Positions 26,623 to 35,724 of a stretch of 64,000 nucleotides of DNA are shown in pieces (the stretch's first letter is position 1; the number at the start of each line of letters is the position of its first letter). A program made the position numbers and the translations under genes. The DNA lies in the NCBI RefSeq assembly GCF_017426725.1, contig NZ_JAERMS010000007.1, forward strand, positions 36,891-100,890. Reading direction: 5' to 3'. The notes beneath the pieces are model-generated. The model was given only the letters and a program-made list of their open reading frames with translations. It did no database searches and had not been told where the DNA came from. This stretch comes from Prevotella illustrans (GTDB lineage: Bacteria > Bacteroidota > Bacteroidia > Bacteroidales > Bacteroidaceae).

Positions 26623-27791
26623 TCTGTTTTCGCTTCTACCGCATGATCGCCCTCACTCTTTTGAGACTTTTTAGACCGTGGAGTATCCTTACCGGACTCA
26701 CGCTTTTGCTGAACAGAAAAACGGACTTTCTCACTCTCATCACGCTTTTCATGATAAAGTTTCGGTAAAGGATTGGCCAATGGCTCTTGATAGCGTTCCC
26801 TGTTGCGTAACACATCTATAGCCAGATAGATCGCACGACGGAAAGAATCTGCTTCACACATATTCTTACCGGCGATGTCAAAACAACTGTCAGTATTGAC
26901 CGCCGTACAAACCAAAGGAAGTCCGGTCAGTAATTTCACGGATGGTTCGGCCGTCAATATGCTCAACGGAATAGCGGCCTGATCATGATACATGGCTACC
27001 ACACCGTCAAATTCCTGATAACTTCCTTTCTCAAAAAAAACGTCAGCTGCATAAGGACCAAAAACATTGATACGTTTTTCGTCAAACAACGTTTGAATCG
27101 CGGGTATGATGATGCTCTTCTCTTCCTCTCCCCAGTTCCCGTCTTTGCATAACGGATTCAAAGAAAGAACGGCTATTCTGGGATTTGAAATATTAAAATC
27201 ACGACGCAATGACTCAAAGAACAAAGTAACCTTTTTCTCTATATTTTCAGCTGTCACCGCTTTTGATACGTCGTGCAGAGCCATCTGATGCGTCAATTGA
27301 ATCGTTCGGATATGGTCGTTGACAAAAACCATCAACCCATTCTTGCCATTATCCAAACTTGTTTCTATATACTCGCGATGTCCGGGAAACTTAAAACCTT
27401 CACCTTGAATATTATGGTTGCAGATCGGAGCGGCCACCAATACATCAAAAGTTCCTGTCCGAAAATCGGTCATCGCCTTATCAATCGCTTTCAAGGCTGC
27501 CCGACCACTCTCTTCCGTAGGTGTTCCAAATTCCACTTTAACTTCCTCATCAAAGCATGGCAACAAGTTCAGTCGCCCGTCCGTTGCCTCTTCTACACTA
27601 TTGATAATCGTGAAATTACCAGGAATATCCAACGCCTTACGATGGTATGCCGCTATTTTAGGCGAACCATATATAATCGGAGTGCACAACTCCAACATCT
27701 CCGGTTCTGCAAATGCTTTAAAGATGAGTTCATATCCTATTCCATTGGTGTCGCCATGTGTAATGGCAACGCGAATCTTTCTATTTTCCAT
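26619..27791 (-). CDS. pdxA: 4-hydroxythreonine-4-phosphate dehydrogenase
   Basis: An NAD-dependent step of pyridoxal phosphate synthesis. Motifs seen are [13 protein letters not shown] at the start, [22 protein letters not shown] (substrate and metal binding) and [14 protein letters not shown] with the metal-binding His. A conserved TSCFDIAG-like segment follows. At 390 residues it carries an extra charged tail of about 45 residues ([17 protein letters not shown] and on) that catalytic PdxA lacks. It lies downstream of rlmN with a hairpin between. Confidence 0.93.
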   Translation of the reverse strand: MENRKIRVAITHGDTNGIGYELIFKAFAEPEMLELCTPIIYGSPKIAAYHRKALDIPGNFTIINSVEEATDGRLNLLPCFDEEVKVEFGTPTEESGRAALKAIDKAMTDFRTGTFDVLVAAPICNHNIQGEGFKFPGHREYIETSLDNGKNGLMVFVNDHIRTIQLTHQMALHDVSKAVTAENIEKKVTLFFESLRRDFNISNPRIAVLSLNPLCKDGNWGEEEKSIIIPAIQTLFDEKRINVFGPYAADVFFEKGSYQEFDGVVAMYHDQAAIPLSILTAEPSVKLLTGLPLVCTAVNTDSCFDIAGKNMCEADSFRRAIYLAIDVLRNRERYQEPLANPLPKLYHEKRDESEKVRFSVQQKRESGKDTPRSKKSQKSEGDHAVEAKTE

Positions 27792-27808
27792 TATATTATA
27801 ATTTTATC

Positions 27809-27839
27809 GGACCAAACACAGTTTCAATCTGTTTGGTCC
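27809..27839 (-). terminator. Hairpin between rlmN and pdxA
   Basis: A perfect 10-bp stem (GGACCAAACA at 27809-27818 with 27830-27839). On the minus strand only a weak T-rich run follows. It could partly terminate rlmN transcripts before pdxA. Confidence 0.5.
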
Positions 27840-27843
27840 TCTT

Positions 27844-28890
27844 TTATTGTTCATTCCGTATCTCTCCGATCTTCTTTGAAGTCGAGAGTAGTCCGCAAGC
27901 CGCAAAAATATCTTGTCCACGACTGGCACGAATGGTTGTAAAAACGCCATGCTTTGTCAGATAATCACGGAAATGTTCCATCGTCTGTTCATCCGCTCCA
28001 TGAAGAGCCACGCCCGGTATCTGATGAAAACGAATCAAATTGACCCGACAATCTAAACCATGTAACAACTTGATAATTTCACGAGCATGGGCCATACTGT
28101 CATTGACTCCACCAAAAACGATATACTCAAACGACAGGCGACGCTGATGACTAAAATCATATTTTTTGAGCAAATCAATGATCTCTTCTATCTTCATGCC
28201 TTTTTCTGCCGGCATTAGTTGTGCCCGTTGTTCCGGAAGCGGCGAATGCAGGCTAATGGCCACATGACAATCGCTCTCTTCCAAGAAACGTTGCAACTTT
28301 CCTCTCACGCCGACACTGCTCACGGTTATCCGTTTCGGGCTCCATGCCCACCCATAGCCGGCTGTCAATATTTGTGTCACACGCAACACCGCATCCAAAT
28401 TATCCATCGGCTCACCTTGCCCCATAAAGACAATATTGGTTAGCCGATCAGCCTCAGGAATGGAGTAAATCTGGTTCAAGATATCTGTTGCGTCTAAACT
28501 GCCTTCAAAACCTTGCTTACCCGTTTGGCAAAAAAGGCAATTCATCTTACACCCTACCTGGCAAGATACGCAAAGGGTTGCCCGGTCATCTTCCGGTATA
28601 TATACTGTTTCAACAAATTCTCCATGAGTGGTAGGAAAGAGATACTTGATTGTTCCATCTGCGGAATACTGCGCATCAATCGGCGTAGCATTTCCTATCG
28701 TGTAGTTTTCTTCAAGTTTCAATCGGTTCGCCTTAGACAAATTCGTCATCTCGTCAATCTGCTTCACGTGATGTCCATATATCCATTTGGCTATCTGAAC
28801 ACCGGCGAAAGTTGGCATACCCAATTCTGTCGCGACAACTTTCAGTTCAGACAATGTCAATCCAAGAAGCGACTTTTTGATTCCTTCCAT
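27844..28890 (-). CDS. rlmN: Dual-specificity 23S rRNA/tRNA adenine-C2 methyltransferase
   Basis: A radical-SAM enzyme that methylates A2503 of 23S rRNA and A37 of some tRNAs. The 348 residues include the radical-SAM cysteines CKMNCLFC and the SAM-binding GQGEPMDN. The C-terminal catalytic Cys lies in RGQDIFAACGLLS and the second near GVNDSMAHA. N-terminal LGMPTFAGVQIAKWIYGH is also typical. A promoter of good quality lies at 28907-28936. Confidence 0.95.
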   Translation of the reverse strand: MEGIKKSLLGLTLSELKVVATELGMPTFAGVQIAKWIYGHHVKQIDEMTNLSKANRLKLEENYTIGNATPIDAQYSADGTIKYLFPTTHGEFVETVYIPEDDRATLCVSCQVGCKMNCLFCQTGKQGFEGSLDATDILNQIYSIPEADRLTNIVFMGQGEPMDNLDAVLRVTQILTAGYGWAWSPKRITVSSVGVRGKLQRFLEESDCHVAISLHSPLPEQRAQLMPAEKGMKIEEIIDLLKKYDFSHQRRLSFEYIVFGGVNDSMAHAREIIKLLHGLDCRVNLIRFHQIPGVALHGADEQTMEHFRDYLTKHGVFTTIRASRGQDIFAACGLLSTSKKIGEIRNEQ

Positions 28891-28906
28891 ATTGATATAT
28901 TTGCTG

Positions 28907-28936
28907 CAAAGTTAGCAAAAAACGAGATAAAAGCAA
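28907..28936 (-). promoter_or_regulatory. rlmN promoter
   Basis: TTG (28934-28936), 19 bp, TAACTTTG (28907-28914) on the minus strand. Confidence 0.65.
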
Positions 28937-28957
28937 TAAGTTTTACCCAAATTGTAT

Positions 28958-28965
28958 TATATTTG
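28958..28965 (+). promoter_or_regulatory. -7 box TATATTTG for the SpoIID-like gene
   Basis: TATATTTG on the plus strand 28 bp before the ATG, back to back with the rlmN promoter. No clear -33 box. Confidence 0.5.
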
Positions 28966-28993
28966 CACGTAAAACCAGATAAATCCTAAAGCT

Positions 28994-30370
28994 ATGCAAA
29001 AGGCCTTAATTGACGATTCCACAATGTTCACGCACACTACGCAAACGCTTTTTAAGAAAGAACCAATTGTTTCTGTAGGAATCGTATCGGGACAAACGCT
29101 CCATTTCACTTTTAATCAACCTTATCTCATCAATGGATTGCAAGTCCAAGGTGAACAAATCGCGACCTTCATAGATGGTAAGATCGCGTGGAATGGCGAA
29201 GCTGTCAACGAACTTCTTTTTATTCCTACCGAACGGCAGTGCTCCTTTTCGCTCAATGATGTAACAATTGGCGTAAACTTTCATTGGCAACGCCAAGAAA
29301 CCCAAACTTTCACTGGCAGCCTTCGTCTCCTTCTTAATCATCATAAGATTTATGCGATTAACGAGCTCCCTGTCGAAGATTATCTGGAGAGCGTAATCTC
29401 CAGCGAGATGAGTGCCACATCCAGTCCGGAATTGCTCAAGGCCCATGCCGTAATCTCACGCAGCTGGCTTCTGGCACAAATGGTCAAAAGAACTTCTACA
29501 AACAATAAAAAGACAAAAACAGCCTCTTGTTTCCAAGATAACGAAAGCCTTATCAAATGGTACGACCGCGAAGACCATACGCTATTTGACGTCTGTGCCG
29601 ACGATCACTGTCAACGATATCAAGGCATTACCAAAGAGACATCGCCTCATGTAGCACAAGCCATAGCTACTACCCGGGGGCAGATTCTCACCTATGATCA
29701 TGAAATCTGCGACGCCCGTTTCTCCAAAAGCTGTGGTGGCATGGTTGAAGAATTTCAATACTGCTGGGAAAATATCAAGAAGCCTTATCTGACAAAACTA
29801 CGTGATATAACTCCAAATAATACTCCCCTTCCCGACCTAACCATTGAAAAGAACGCAGAAGAATGGATTCGCACGTCACCTGCGGCTTTCTGCAATACGA
29901 ACGACAAAAAGATTCTAAGCCAGGTGCTCAATGACTATGATCAGAAGACGACTGATTTCTATCGCTGGACGGTTGATTACGGGCAAGAGGAATTAAGCAA
30001 ACTGATCTTTCAAAAATCAGGTATCGATTTCGGAAAGATTACAGACCTCATCCCCATCGAGCGTGGTACAAGTGGCAGACTCTGCCGGCTTAAGATCATA
30101 GGAACCAAGAGAACCTTAACCGTCGGTAAAGAATTGGAAATCAGACGTATTTTAAGTACTTCTCATTTATATAGCAGTGCGTTTGTTGTCGATAAATATG
30201 ATATTATAAACGGCGTGCCTCAACGTTTTCAGCTTATCGGTGCCGGTTGGGGCCACGGCGTAGGACTTTGCCAGATTGGCGCAGCCGTGATGGGTGAACA
30301 AGGATTTAAATACAACGCGATTCTGACACACTATTATCCCGGAGCAGACATCAGAAAAATATATCAGTAG
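28994..30370 (+). CDS. SpoIID/LytB domain protein
   Basis: A 458-residue protein related to SpoIID, a lytic transglycosylase that cleaves peptidoglycan strands lacking stem peptides. The domain runs from INELPVEDYLESVISSEMS, with the putative catalytic Glu, through LLKAHAVISRSWLLAQ and DARFSKSCGGMVEEF to GAGWGHGVGLCQIGAAVMGEQG. The last is the characteristic C-terminal motif. No signal peptide is visible, which is odd for a wall enzyme. The AmpG-like transporter gene follows after 64 bp, so the pair may serve muropeptide recycling. Confidence 0.88.
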   Translation: MQKALIDDSTMFTHTTQTLFKKEPIVSVGIVSGQTLHFTFNQPYLINGLQVQGEQIATFIDGKIAWNGEAVNELLFIPTERQCSFSLNDVTIGVNFHWQRQETQTFTGSLRLLLNHHKIYAINELPVEDYLESVISSEMSATSSPELLKAHAVISRSWLLAQMVKRTSTNNKKTKTASCFQDNESLIKWYDREDHTLFDVCADDHCQRYQGITKETSPHVAQAIATTRGQILTYDHEICDARFSKSCGGMVEEFQYCWENIKKPYLTKLRDITPNNTPLPDLTIEKNAEEWIRTSPAAFCNTNDKKILSQVLNDYDQKTTDFYRWTVDYGQEELSKLIFQKSGIDFGKITDLIPIERGTSGRLCRLKIIGTKRTLTVGKELEIRRILSTSHLYSSAFVVDKYDIINGVPQRFQLIGAGWGHGVGLCQIGAAVMGEQGFKYNAILTHYYPGADIRKIYQ

Positions 30371-30434
30371 AATTTAAAACTTCCTCATTTAAGACTGCCC
30401 CCTTGTATCAATACTTCTTTTCAACACTAAGCCT

Positions 30435-31673
30435 ATGAAGAATTGGTCGTGGATTCCGACACTCTACTTTGCCGAAGGTCTACCCTATGTTGCCGTAACA
30501 ATTGTTTCCCTAATATTTTACAAACAAATGGGACTCGGCAATACAGAGATCACTTTCTACATCTCATGGCTCTATTTGCCGTGGGTCATCAAGCCTTTGT
30601 GGAGTCCATTCGTAGAAATCATCCAGACCAAACGCCGGTGGATTGTCAGTATGCAACTGCTCATCGGTGCTTCATTGGGCGGTATCGCCTTTACGATACC
30701 TACGGATAATTGGCTCCAATCCACTTTATTCTTCTTTTGGTTGACGGCTTTCGCCTCCGCCACGCACGACATTGCGGCCGACGGCCTTTACACGATGACC
30801 CTATCGTCTCACGACCAGACCCATTACATGAGTATTCGCTCAGCCTGCTACAATCTTGCCGGTATCTTCGGTCAAGGCATTCTTGTAATGCTGGCAGGCA
30901 ATATTCAAGTGATTTATCGTAATGGCATTAGTTATTCCTGGAGCCTCGCCTTTTATGCGCTCACGGGTATATTCATCGGCTTGTGGCTGTGGAATCACCG
31001 TCAATTGCCAATTGTCCTCGAAGACCATCGCGGCAAAAATATCAATATCTATACCATTTGGCGAAAATCCTATGTCACAATCCGTGCCTTCTTCACCGAT
31101 AAGACGGCCGCCCTCCTGCTCTTCATTTTTCTCTACCGCATGCCCGAAGGCCTGTTCAGTAAAATCTCAACACTCTTCCTTATCGACGCGCCCCACAATG
31201 GCGGGCTTGGCCTTTCGCCCCAGGAATATGGTTTCGTTCAAGGCACAGTGGGGGTTGTCGCCCTCTCACTGGGTGGTATTATCGGAAGCTTGGCAGCCCG
31301 TCGCAACGGACTTCGCCGCTGTCTTTGGCCGATGGCGCTTTCCATGTCGCTCCCCGAACTCATCTACATCTTCCTGAGCTACATACTGCCCAATAACTTT
31401 CCGCTGATAAGTATTTGTGTCTTTTTCGAACAGTTCGGCTTGGGATTCGGCACCACAGCCTACCTGCTATTCCTCATCTATTACAGCCGGGGTAAACAAA
31501 AGACTACACATTATGCCATAGCCAAATCTCTCATGATTCTTTCTCTCATGATTCCCGGCCTTGCCGCCGGCTATCTCCAAGAACTTGTCGGCTATCGGAG
31601 CTTCTTCATCATAACCCTGATCTTTTCTTTCCTTACACTTGCGATTACAGAAGGAGTAAGAAGAAAGAATTAG
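30435..31673 (+). CDS. MFS transporter, AmpG-like (muropeptide permease family)
   Basis: A 412-residue inner-membrane protein with twelve predicted helices. The opening TLYFAEGLPYVAVTIVSLIFYK, then TFYISWLYLPWVIKPLWSPFVE and ATHDIAADGLYTMTL, match the AmpG family. That family imports GlcNAc-anhydroMurNAc peptides. The partner SpoIID-like gene just upstream supports cell-wall recycling. Substrate specificity is inferred. Confidence 0.85.
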   Translation: MKNWSWIPTLYFAEGLPYVAVTIVSLIFYKQMGLGNTEITFYISWLYLPWVIKPLWSPFVEIIQTKRRWIVSMQLLIGASLGGIAFTIPTDNWLQSTLFFFWLTAFASATHDIAADGLYTMTLSSHDQTHYMSIRSACYNLAGIFGQGILVMLAGNIQVIYRNGISYSWSLAFYALTGIFIGLWLWNHRQLPIVLEDHRGKNINIYTIWRKSYVTIRAFFTDKTAALLLFIFLYRMPEGLFSKISTLFLIDAPHNGGLGLSPQEYGFVQGTVGVVALSLGGIIGSLAARRNGLRRCLWPMALSMSLPELIYIFLSYILPNNFPLISICVFFEQFGLGFGTTAYLLFLIYYSRGKQKTTHYAIAKSLMILSLMIPGLAAGYLQELVGYRSFFIITLIFSFLTLAITEGVRRKN

Positions 31674-31736
31674 CATGCAAAATGAGAAAACTCTTGAAAG
31701 AATATAAATATAAGGAAAAAGAAAAAGTAGGGACAT

Positions 31737-31824
31737 AAAAAAGCGATTAACTTCACAGTCGACCGCTCCAAATCTTCAATAGGTATTAGTTTTCTTTAAG
31801 GTAAAAAGATTGTATTCAGGATAA
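31737..31824 (-). ncRNA. Candidate small RNA, about 88 nt
   Basis: A strong promoter (31831-31862) fires on the minus strand in the 261-bp gap between convergent ampG-like and pepD genes. No ORF with ATG follows. A weak stem (31743-31766) ending in TTTTTT at 31737 could terminate it. Weakness of the stem keeps confidence low. Confidence 0.35.
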
Positions 31825-31830
31825 CGAATG

Positions 31831-31862
31831 CAAAAGTAAAGATTTTTGTTTAAACTTCCAAA
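31831..31862 (-). promoter_or_regulatory. Orphan promoter TTTGG-19-TACTTTTG
   Basis: TTTGG (31858-31862) and TACTTTTG (31831-31838) are 19 bp apart on the minus strand. No gene starts downstream on that strand. Confidence 0.65.
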
Positions 31863-31934
31863 CATTTTTTATATGTTTCTTAACATATTTGAATGGTCTC
31901 AACAAAAATCTCTACAAATGCTTATCGTACTATC

Positions 31935-33392
31935 TTACTTGATTGCCACCTGTTCCAACGCTGCTTTCAGGAGATTCCAGAAAGGTTCAATCGTGGCAAT
32001 GAGACAGCGTTCCGTGGTCGTGTGAGGCGAACGTAGGGTCGGGCCGAAGCTCACTACGTCCATGTGAGGATATTTGCCCAGAATGACAGAGCACTCCAAA
32101 CCGGCGTGGTCTACCTGTACGATACCGTCCTCACCGTTCTGTTCTTTGTAAACTTTTTTCAGCAAGTTAAGGACCTCACTGTTGGGATTTGGATCCCAAC
32201 CGCTATAGCTCCCGCTCATCACAACCTTCATACCAGCCATACTGAAGCAACTCTCCAACATCGTAGCAACATAGTCTTTCATATCTTCACGTGAAGAACG
32301 GGCCAGAATCTTGATGGCAGCCTTGCCGCCCTCAATATCAATAATAGCCAGATTGCTTGATGTCTCTACTACATCGGGATAAACCGGAATGAAGCGTATC
32401 ACGCCGTCGTGGCAAGCATAGATAGCGTCTACCAGATTGTCCTGAATCTCTACAGGCACTTCCATCTTCGGAGTTTCAACCTCTTCTACAAAGAATTCGA
32501 TACCGCTCTCAATGGTTTTGAATTCATCTTCAAAGTCGGCTTTCCAATCAGCCACCATTTCTTTAAGTGCCTCAATATTCTCCTTCGGCAACGTTAGTAC
32601 CACTTCTGCCTTGAACGGAATGGCATTACGCATGTTGCCGCCATGCCAGCTGACCAGACGGGCGTCAGTTTCCTCTATAGCTTCTCGCACAAAGCGCACC
32701 ATCAGCTTGTTGGCATTACCACGGCCCTCGTTAATTTCAAGACCTGAATGACCGCCACGTAGTCCTTTAAGAGTCACTTTCACGGCAGCGTCGTCTGCCT
32801 CAGTAGCCACTTCCTTGTAATCGAGTGTTGCGGTAACATCCACGCCGCCGGCTGAACCAATGACGAATTTTCCCCAAGTCTCCGAGTCGAGATTCATGAG
32901 GATATCGCCCTGCAATTCTCCTTCAGGCAGATCATTGGCACCATACATGCCCGTCTCTTCATCAGCCGTAATCAAAGCTTCTACCGGACCATGCTTCAGA
33001 TCTTTAGCTTCCATCACAGCCATAATGGCTGCCACGCCTATTCCATCGTCAGCCCCCAGTGTCGTACCTTTGGCCTTCACCCATTCGCCGTCAATATAGG
33101 TCTCGATGGGGTCGGTTTCAAAGTTGTGTGTACTCTCCGGCGCTTTCTGCGGCACCATGTCCATGTGGGCTTGCATGGTCACGACCTTGCGGTTCTCCAT
33201 GCCCGGCGTGGCCGGCTTGCGCATCACGATATTACCCGCAGGATCTTGAAAGGCCTCTACGCCAACGCTTGCCGCGAAATCGAGCAAGAATTTCTGTACT
33301 TTTTCCAAATGTCCGGATGGACGTGGAACTTGTGTCAGTGCATCAAAGTTACGCCAGATGCACTCCGGTTTTAGATTTCTGATTTCTCCCAT
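31935..33392 (-). CDS. pepD: Aminoacyl-histidine dipeptidase (M20)
   Basis: A metallo-dipeptidase that hydrolyses Xaa-His and related dipeptides. The 485 residues show the M20C signature: metal ligands in VTMQAHMDMVPQ, TLGADDGIGVAAIMAVME and ITADEETGMYGAND, and a C-terminal ligand in GPTLRSPHTTTERC. A lid domain (about residues 190-400) is present, with GGHSGLEINEGRGNANKLM. It is cytosolic, with no signal peptide. It lies 21 bp downstream of the flippase-like gene on the same strand. Confidence 0.95.
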   Translation of the reverse strand: MGEIRNLKPECIWRNFDALTQVPRPSGHLEKVQKFLLDFAASVGVEAFQDPAGNIVMRKPATPGMENRKVVTMQAHMDMVPQKAPESTHNFETDPIETYIDGEWVKAKGTTLGADDGIGVAAIMAVMEAKDLKHGPVEALITADEETGMYGANDLPEGELQGDILMNLDSETWGKFVIGSAGGVDVTATLDYKEVATEADDAAVKVTLKGLRGGHSGLEINEGRGNANKLMVRFVREAIEETDARLVSWHGGNMRNAIPFKAEVVLTLPKENIEALKEMVADWKADFEDEFKTIESGIEFFVEEVETPKMEVPVEIQDNLVDAIYACHDGVIRFIPVYPDVVETSSNLAIIDIEGGKAAIKILARSSREDMKDYVATMLESCFSMAGMKVVMSGSYSGWDPNPNSEVLNLLKKVYKEQNGEDGIVQVDHAGLECSVILGKYPHMDVVSFGPTLRSPHTTTERCLIATIEPFWNLLKAALEQVAIK

Positions 33393-33403
33393 AAATTAAA
33401 TAT

Positions 33404-34414
33404 TTAAGTGTTCAACAAATGTTTTCTTTTCGTAAACGATAAGGCTATCCACGCGTAGACGCCCAGCAGAATGACAAGCATGGTCTGTACGGTGTGCACG
33501 ATGAGCACGAAGTAGAGGGCATCCGAATCGGCCACGCCATAGAGTATCAGCATGGTCTTCACGGCGAAATGCCACGGACCGGCGCCGTTGGGTGTAGGCA
33601 CCACGACGGCTATACTACCCACAATAAATGTAACAAGAGCACACATCATGCCCAAATGCGACATGGCGTCGAAACAGAAAAACGTGAGATAGTAGTGCAG
33701 GAAATAGCTCACCCATATTCCCAAAGTGAAAACGATGAACAACGGCACGTTTCTGACACTGCGCAACGACAACACTCCTTGCCAAATGCCGGTAAAGGTG
33801 GCTTTCACCTTATTATAAATACGCAACCGACGCAACAGATAGAAGAGCGACAGCAGTGCTGCCACGCCGCAGACGGCCGTCACAAGATAGCCCACGGGCG
33901 AAAACTGCATGAATATACTGTCAATGCTGGTACCCGTCTTGTCGAAAAACGTATGAAACACACGTAGCTGAAACAGGATAGTAAGTCCCGTGATGACCAA
34001 CACGAGCAACGAGTCGATAGCCCGCTCGGTCACCACCGTTCCCAAAGCCTTGGGAAAGGACACGCCGTCATAGCGCCGTAAAACGCCGCAACGGGCAAAT
34101 TCGCCTATACGAGGAATCACCAGACTCATGGCATACGACAGAAAAATGCTGTTGACCCGCACACTGCTACGCGCGTGTTCACCCACCGGTTCCAATGTCT
34201 GGCCCCAGCGCCACCCCCTGAACAACTGTGCCAGCACGCCAAAGGGAAACGACAGCAACATCCAGGTCCAGTTCATCTTGTGGAGCAACACGTCGCTTAT
34301 CTTATGGAAATCAAAGTCACGATACATCCAATAAAGTATCAGTCCTCCCAACAAGAGCGACAGCGACACTTTAAAGATATTGTTGACTATATTCCGCTGA
34401 TTAGATCCTTCCAT
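33404..34414 (-). CDS. Lysylphosphatidylglycerol synthase-like integral membrane protein, second relative
   Basis: A 336-residue protein with eight or so hydrophobic helices. The motifs AQLFRGWRWGQTLEP, SYAMSLVIPRIGEFARCGVLRRYDG and VVVPTPNGAGPWHFAVKTMLILYG are those of the YbhN/UPF0104 group. It has no catalytic synthase domain. I start at the ATG at 34414 (MEGSNQRN). The ORF is open for 11 codons upstream, but those overlap the -7 box at 34425. It probably forms a unit with pepD. Confidence 0.83.
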   Translation of the reverse strand: MEGSNQRNIVNNIFKVSLSLLLGGLILYWMYRDFDFHKISDVLLHKMNWTWMLLSFPFGVLAQLFRGWRWGQTLEPVGEHARSSVRVNSIFLSYAMSLVIPRIGEFARCGVLRRYDGVSFPKALGTVVTERAIDSLLVLVITGLTILFQLRVFHTFFDKTGTSIDSIFMQFSPVGYLVTAVCGVAALLSLFYLLRRLRIYNKVKATFTGIWQGVLSLRSVRNVPLFIVFTLGIWVSYFLHYYLTFFCFDAMSHLGMMCALVTFIVGSIAVVVPTPNGAGPWHFAVKTMLILYGVADSDALYFVLIVHTVQTMLVILLGVYAWIALSFTKRKHLLNT

Positions 34415-34424
34415 ATTATTATTA

Positions 34425-34432
34425 CAAAGATA
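34425..34432 (-). promoter_or_regulatory. -7 box TATCTTTG next to the flippase-like gene start
   Basis: TATCTTTG on the minus strand, 10 bp from the ATG at 34414. It implies a leader of only a few nucleotides. No -33 box at the usual spacing. Confidence 0.5.
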
Positions 34433-34522
34433 AAGTTTTTGAAGCACAACACACTCAATCCTTTACTTAATTTGACCTAAATCAACAAAAAAGCCCCCCA
34501 AACATGCTTTTTAGCATAATTG

Positions 34523-34554
34523 TTTGCGCACACAATAAGAAACGTTTAACTTTG
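34523..34554 (+). promoter_or_regulatory. Promoter of the 29-residue peptide gene
   Basis: TTTG (34523-34526), 20 bp, TAACTTTG (34547-34554), then CACTCG as at the tRNA-His and tRNA-Val promoters. Confidence 0.75.
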
Positions 34555-34590
34555 CACTCGAAATAAAGAAGCAACCGTGGTGGTTGTGAA

Positions 34591-34635
34591 ATGAAAATAA
34601 AGGATAACAATTTAAAGATTAAGTATTTATGGTAG
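34591..34635 (+). CDS. Possible 14-residue upstream ORF overlapping the next start
   Basis: An ATG at 34591 opens MKIKDNNLKIKYLW and stops at TAG 34633-34635, so its stop overlaps the start of the 29-residue ORF (ATG at 34629). It could be a leader peptide or translation coupling device. The ORF is very short, so chance is a real alternative. Confidence 0.3.
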   Translation: MKIKDNNLKIKYLW

Positions 34636-34718
34636 CATTAATTTCATTCGCCGTAGTAGCAATCATGATTGCACAGGCCATCAATTTGAGCAACAAGATT
34701 AACTTGGACAACAAGTAA
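34629..34718 (+). CDS. 29-residue single-span membrane peptide
   Basis: ATG at 34629 to TAA at 34716-34718, with sequence MVALISFAVVAIMIAQAINL followed by SNKINLDNK. Residues 2-20 form one hydrophobic helix; the tail is polar. The gene has its own promoter (34523-34554), a 75-nt leader with a small hairpin (CAACC/GGTTG at 34573-34586), and a strong terminator (34765-34796). It is therefore a self-contained transcription unit on the strand opposite to both neighbours. I do not recognise the peptide. It could be a small membrane-complex subunit or toxin-like peptide; nothing decides between these. Confidence 0.6.
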   Translation: MVALISFAVVAIMIAQAINLSNKINLDNK

Positions 34719-34764
34719 ATCTTGTGTTCTACACAACAAAGAGTTTTATTTAAACCCATATTCA

Positions 34765-34796
34765 GCGACCTCGGCTTCGGCCAAGGTCGCTTTTTT
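34765..34796 (+). terminator. Intrinsic terminator after the 29-residue peptide gene
   Basis: A stem GCGACCT/AGGTCGC (34765-34771 with 34784-34790) extended by GGC-TTCG-GCC, followed by TTTTTT. Confidence 0.9.
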
Positions 34797-34806
34797 CAAA
34801 TCGTTT

Positions 34807-35688
34807 CTATTCTTTTGTCGGTATAAGTTCTACTCCATTGTCGTTAATGACGATAAGGTGGCGCTTGTATAAATCGCCAATAGCTTTCTTATAGACTTTT
34901 TTGCTGACCTGAAACTGGCGCTTTATTTCCTCGGGATCGCTCTTGTCGCCTAAATGACAGCGCCCCCCGTTGCGTTCCATATATTGCAACAGCGTGGTAG
35001 CAAAGTCTGTTGCGGCGGCCTGTCCTAATGGCTGCAGCGAGATATCGAGTTTGCCATCGGGACGGATGGCCGATACGTAGCCCGGTAACCTGTCACCCGT
35101 GTGGATATACTTGAACAGTTGGTCTTGATAGACAAGACCCGCATAAGCATTGTTGACGATGACCTTAAAGCCTAAATCGGTCTTCTGCCATACCAACAAA
35201 TCGACTTTCTCACCGGGGCTCAGCGTGACGTCCTTAGCCGACTGCGGCTTCTGCAGGAAATGCTCAACCTTGGCACTGGCCATAATACGGTAGCTTTCTT
35301 CGTCGATATGGATATGGACAATGTAGCTGTCGCCTATCTCCATACGCTTCTTTTGTTCACGGAAAGGACAGAACAGATCTTTGGTCAGCCCCCAGTTGAG
35401 AAACGCGCCATATTCGTTGATCCATGAGCACTCCAAGTAAGCGAAGTCGCCAACCTTAGCCAAGGGCCTTTCCGTAGTAGCAATGGGACGCTCGTCCTGA
35501 TCCAGATAAATGAAGCATTCGATATCGTCACCAACCTTGGCGTCTTCTGGAACATATTTCTGGGGCATGAGGATATCGCCCTCTACACCGCCGTCAAGAT
35601 ACAAGCCAAAAACCTCACCGTAGCCTTCGCGGCGCGCCTCCTCCTTGATGCGGAGGATGTTGTAATCTCCTAATTTAATCTTAGACAT
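34807..35688 (-). CDS. CvfB/YitL-like S1 RNA-binding protein
   Basis: A 293-residue cytoplasmic protein with tandem S1-like OB domains (VGDFAYLECSWINEYGAFLNWG, PGEKVDLLVWQKTDLGFKVIVN and GDRLPGYVSAIRPDGKLDISL). A C-terminal winged helix is represented by FQVSKKVYKKAIGDLYKRHLI. This is the CvfB family layout, linked in Gram-positive bacteria to virulence gene expression. Its RNA target here is unknown. Convergent with the 29-residue peptide gene. Confidence 0.87.
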   Translation of the reverse strand: MSKIKLGDYNILRIKEEARREGYGEVFGLYLDGGVEGDILMPQKYVPEDAKVGDDIECFIYLDQDERPIATTERPLAKVGDFAYLECSWINEYGAFLNWGLTKDLFCPFREQKKRMEIGDSYIVHIHIDEESYRIMASAKVEHFLQKPQSAKDVTLSPGEKVDLLVWQKTDLGFKVIVNNAYAGLVYQDQLFKYIHTGDRLPGYVSAIRPDGKLDISLQPLGQAAATDFATTLLQYMERNGGRCHLGDKSDPEEIKRQFQVSKKVYKKAIGDLYKRHLIVINDNGVELIPTKE

Positions 35689-35724
35689 AAATTCATATTT
35701 TTATTTTGGTATGGATATATTATT

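Noticed and set aside
31467..31736. An 89-codon minus-strand gene after the orphan promoter
   Set aside because: It mostly overlaps the ampG-like gene in antisense and begins after the likely terminator.
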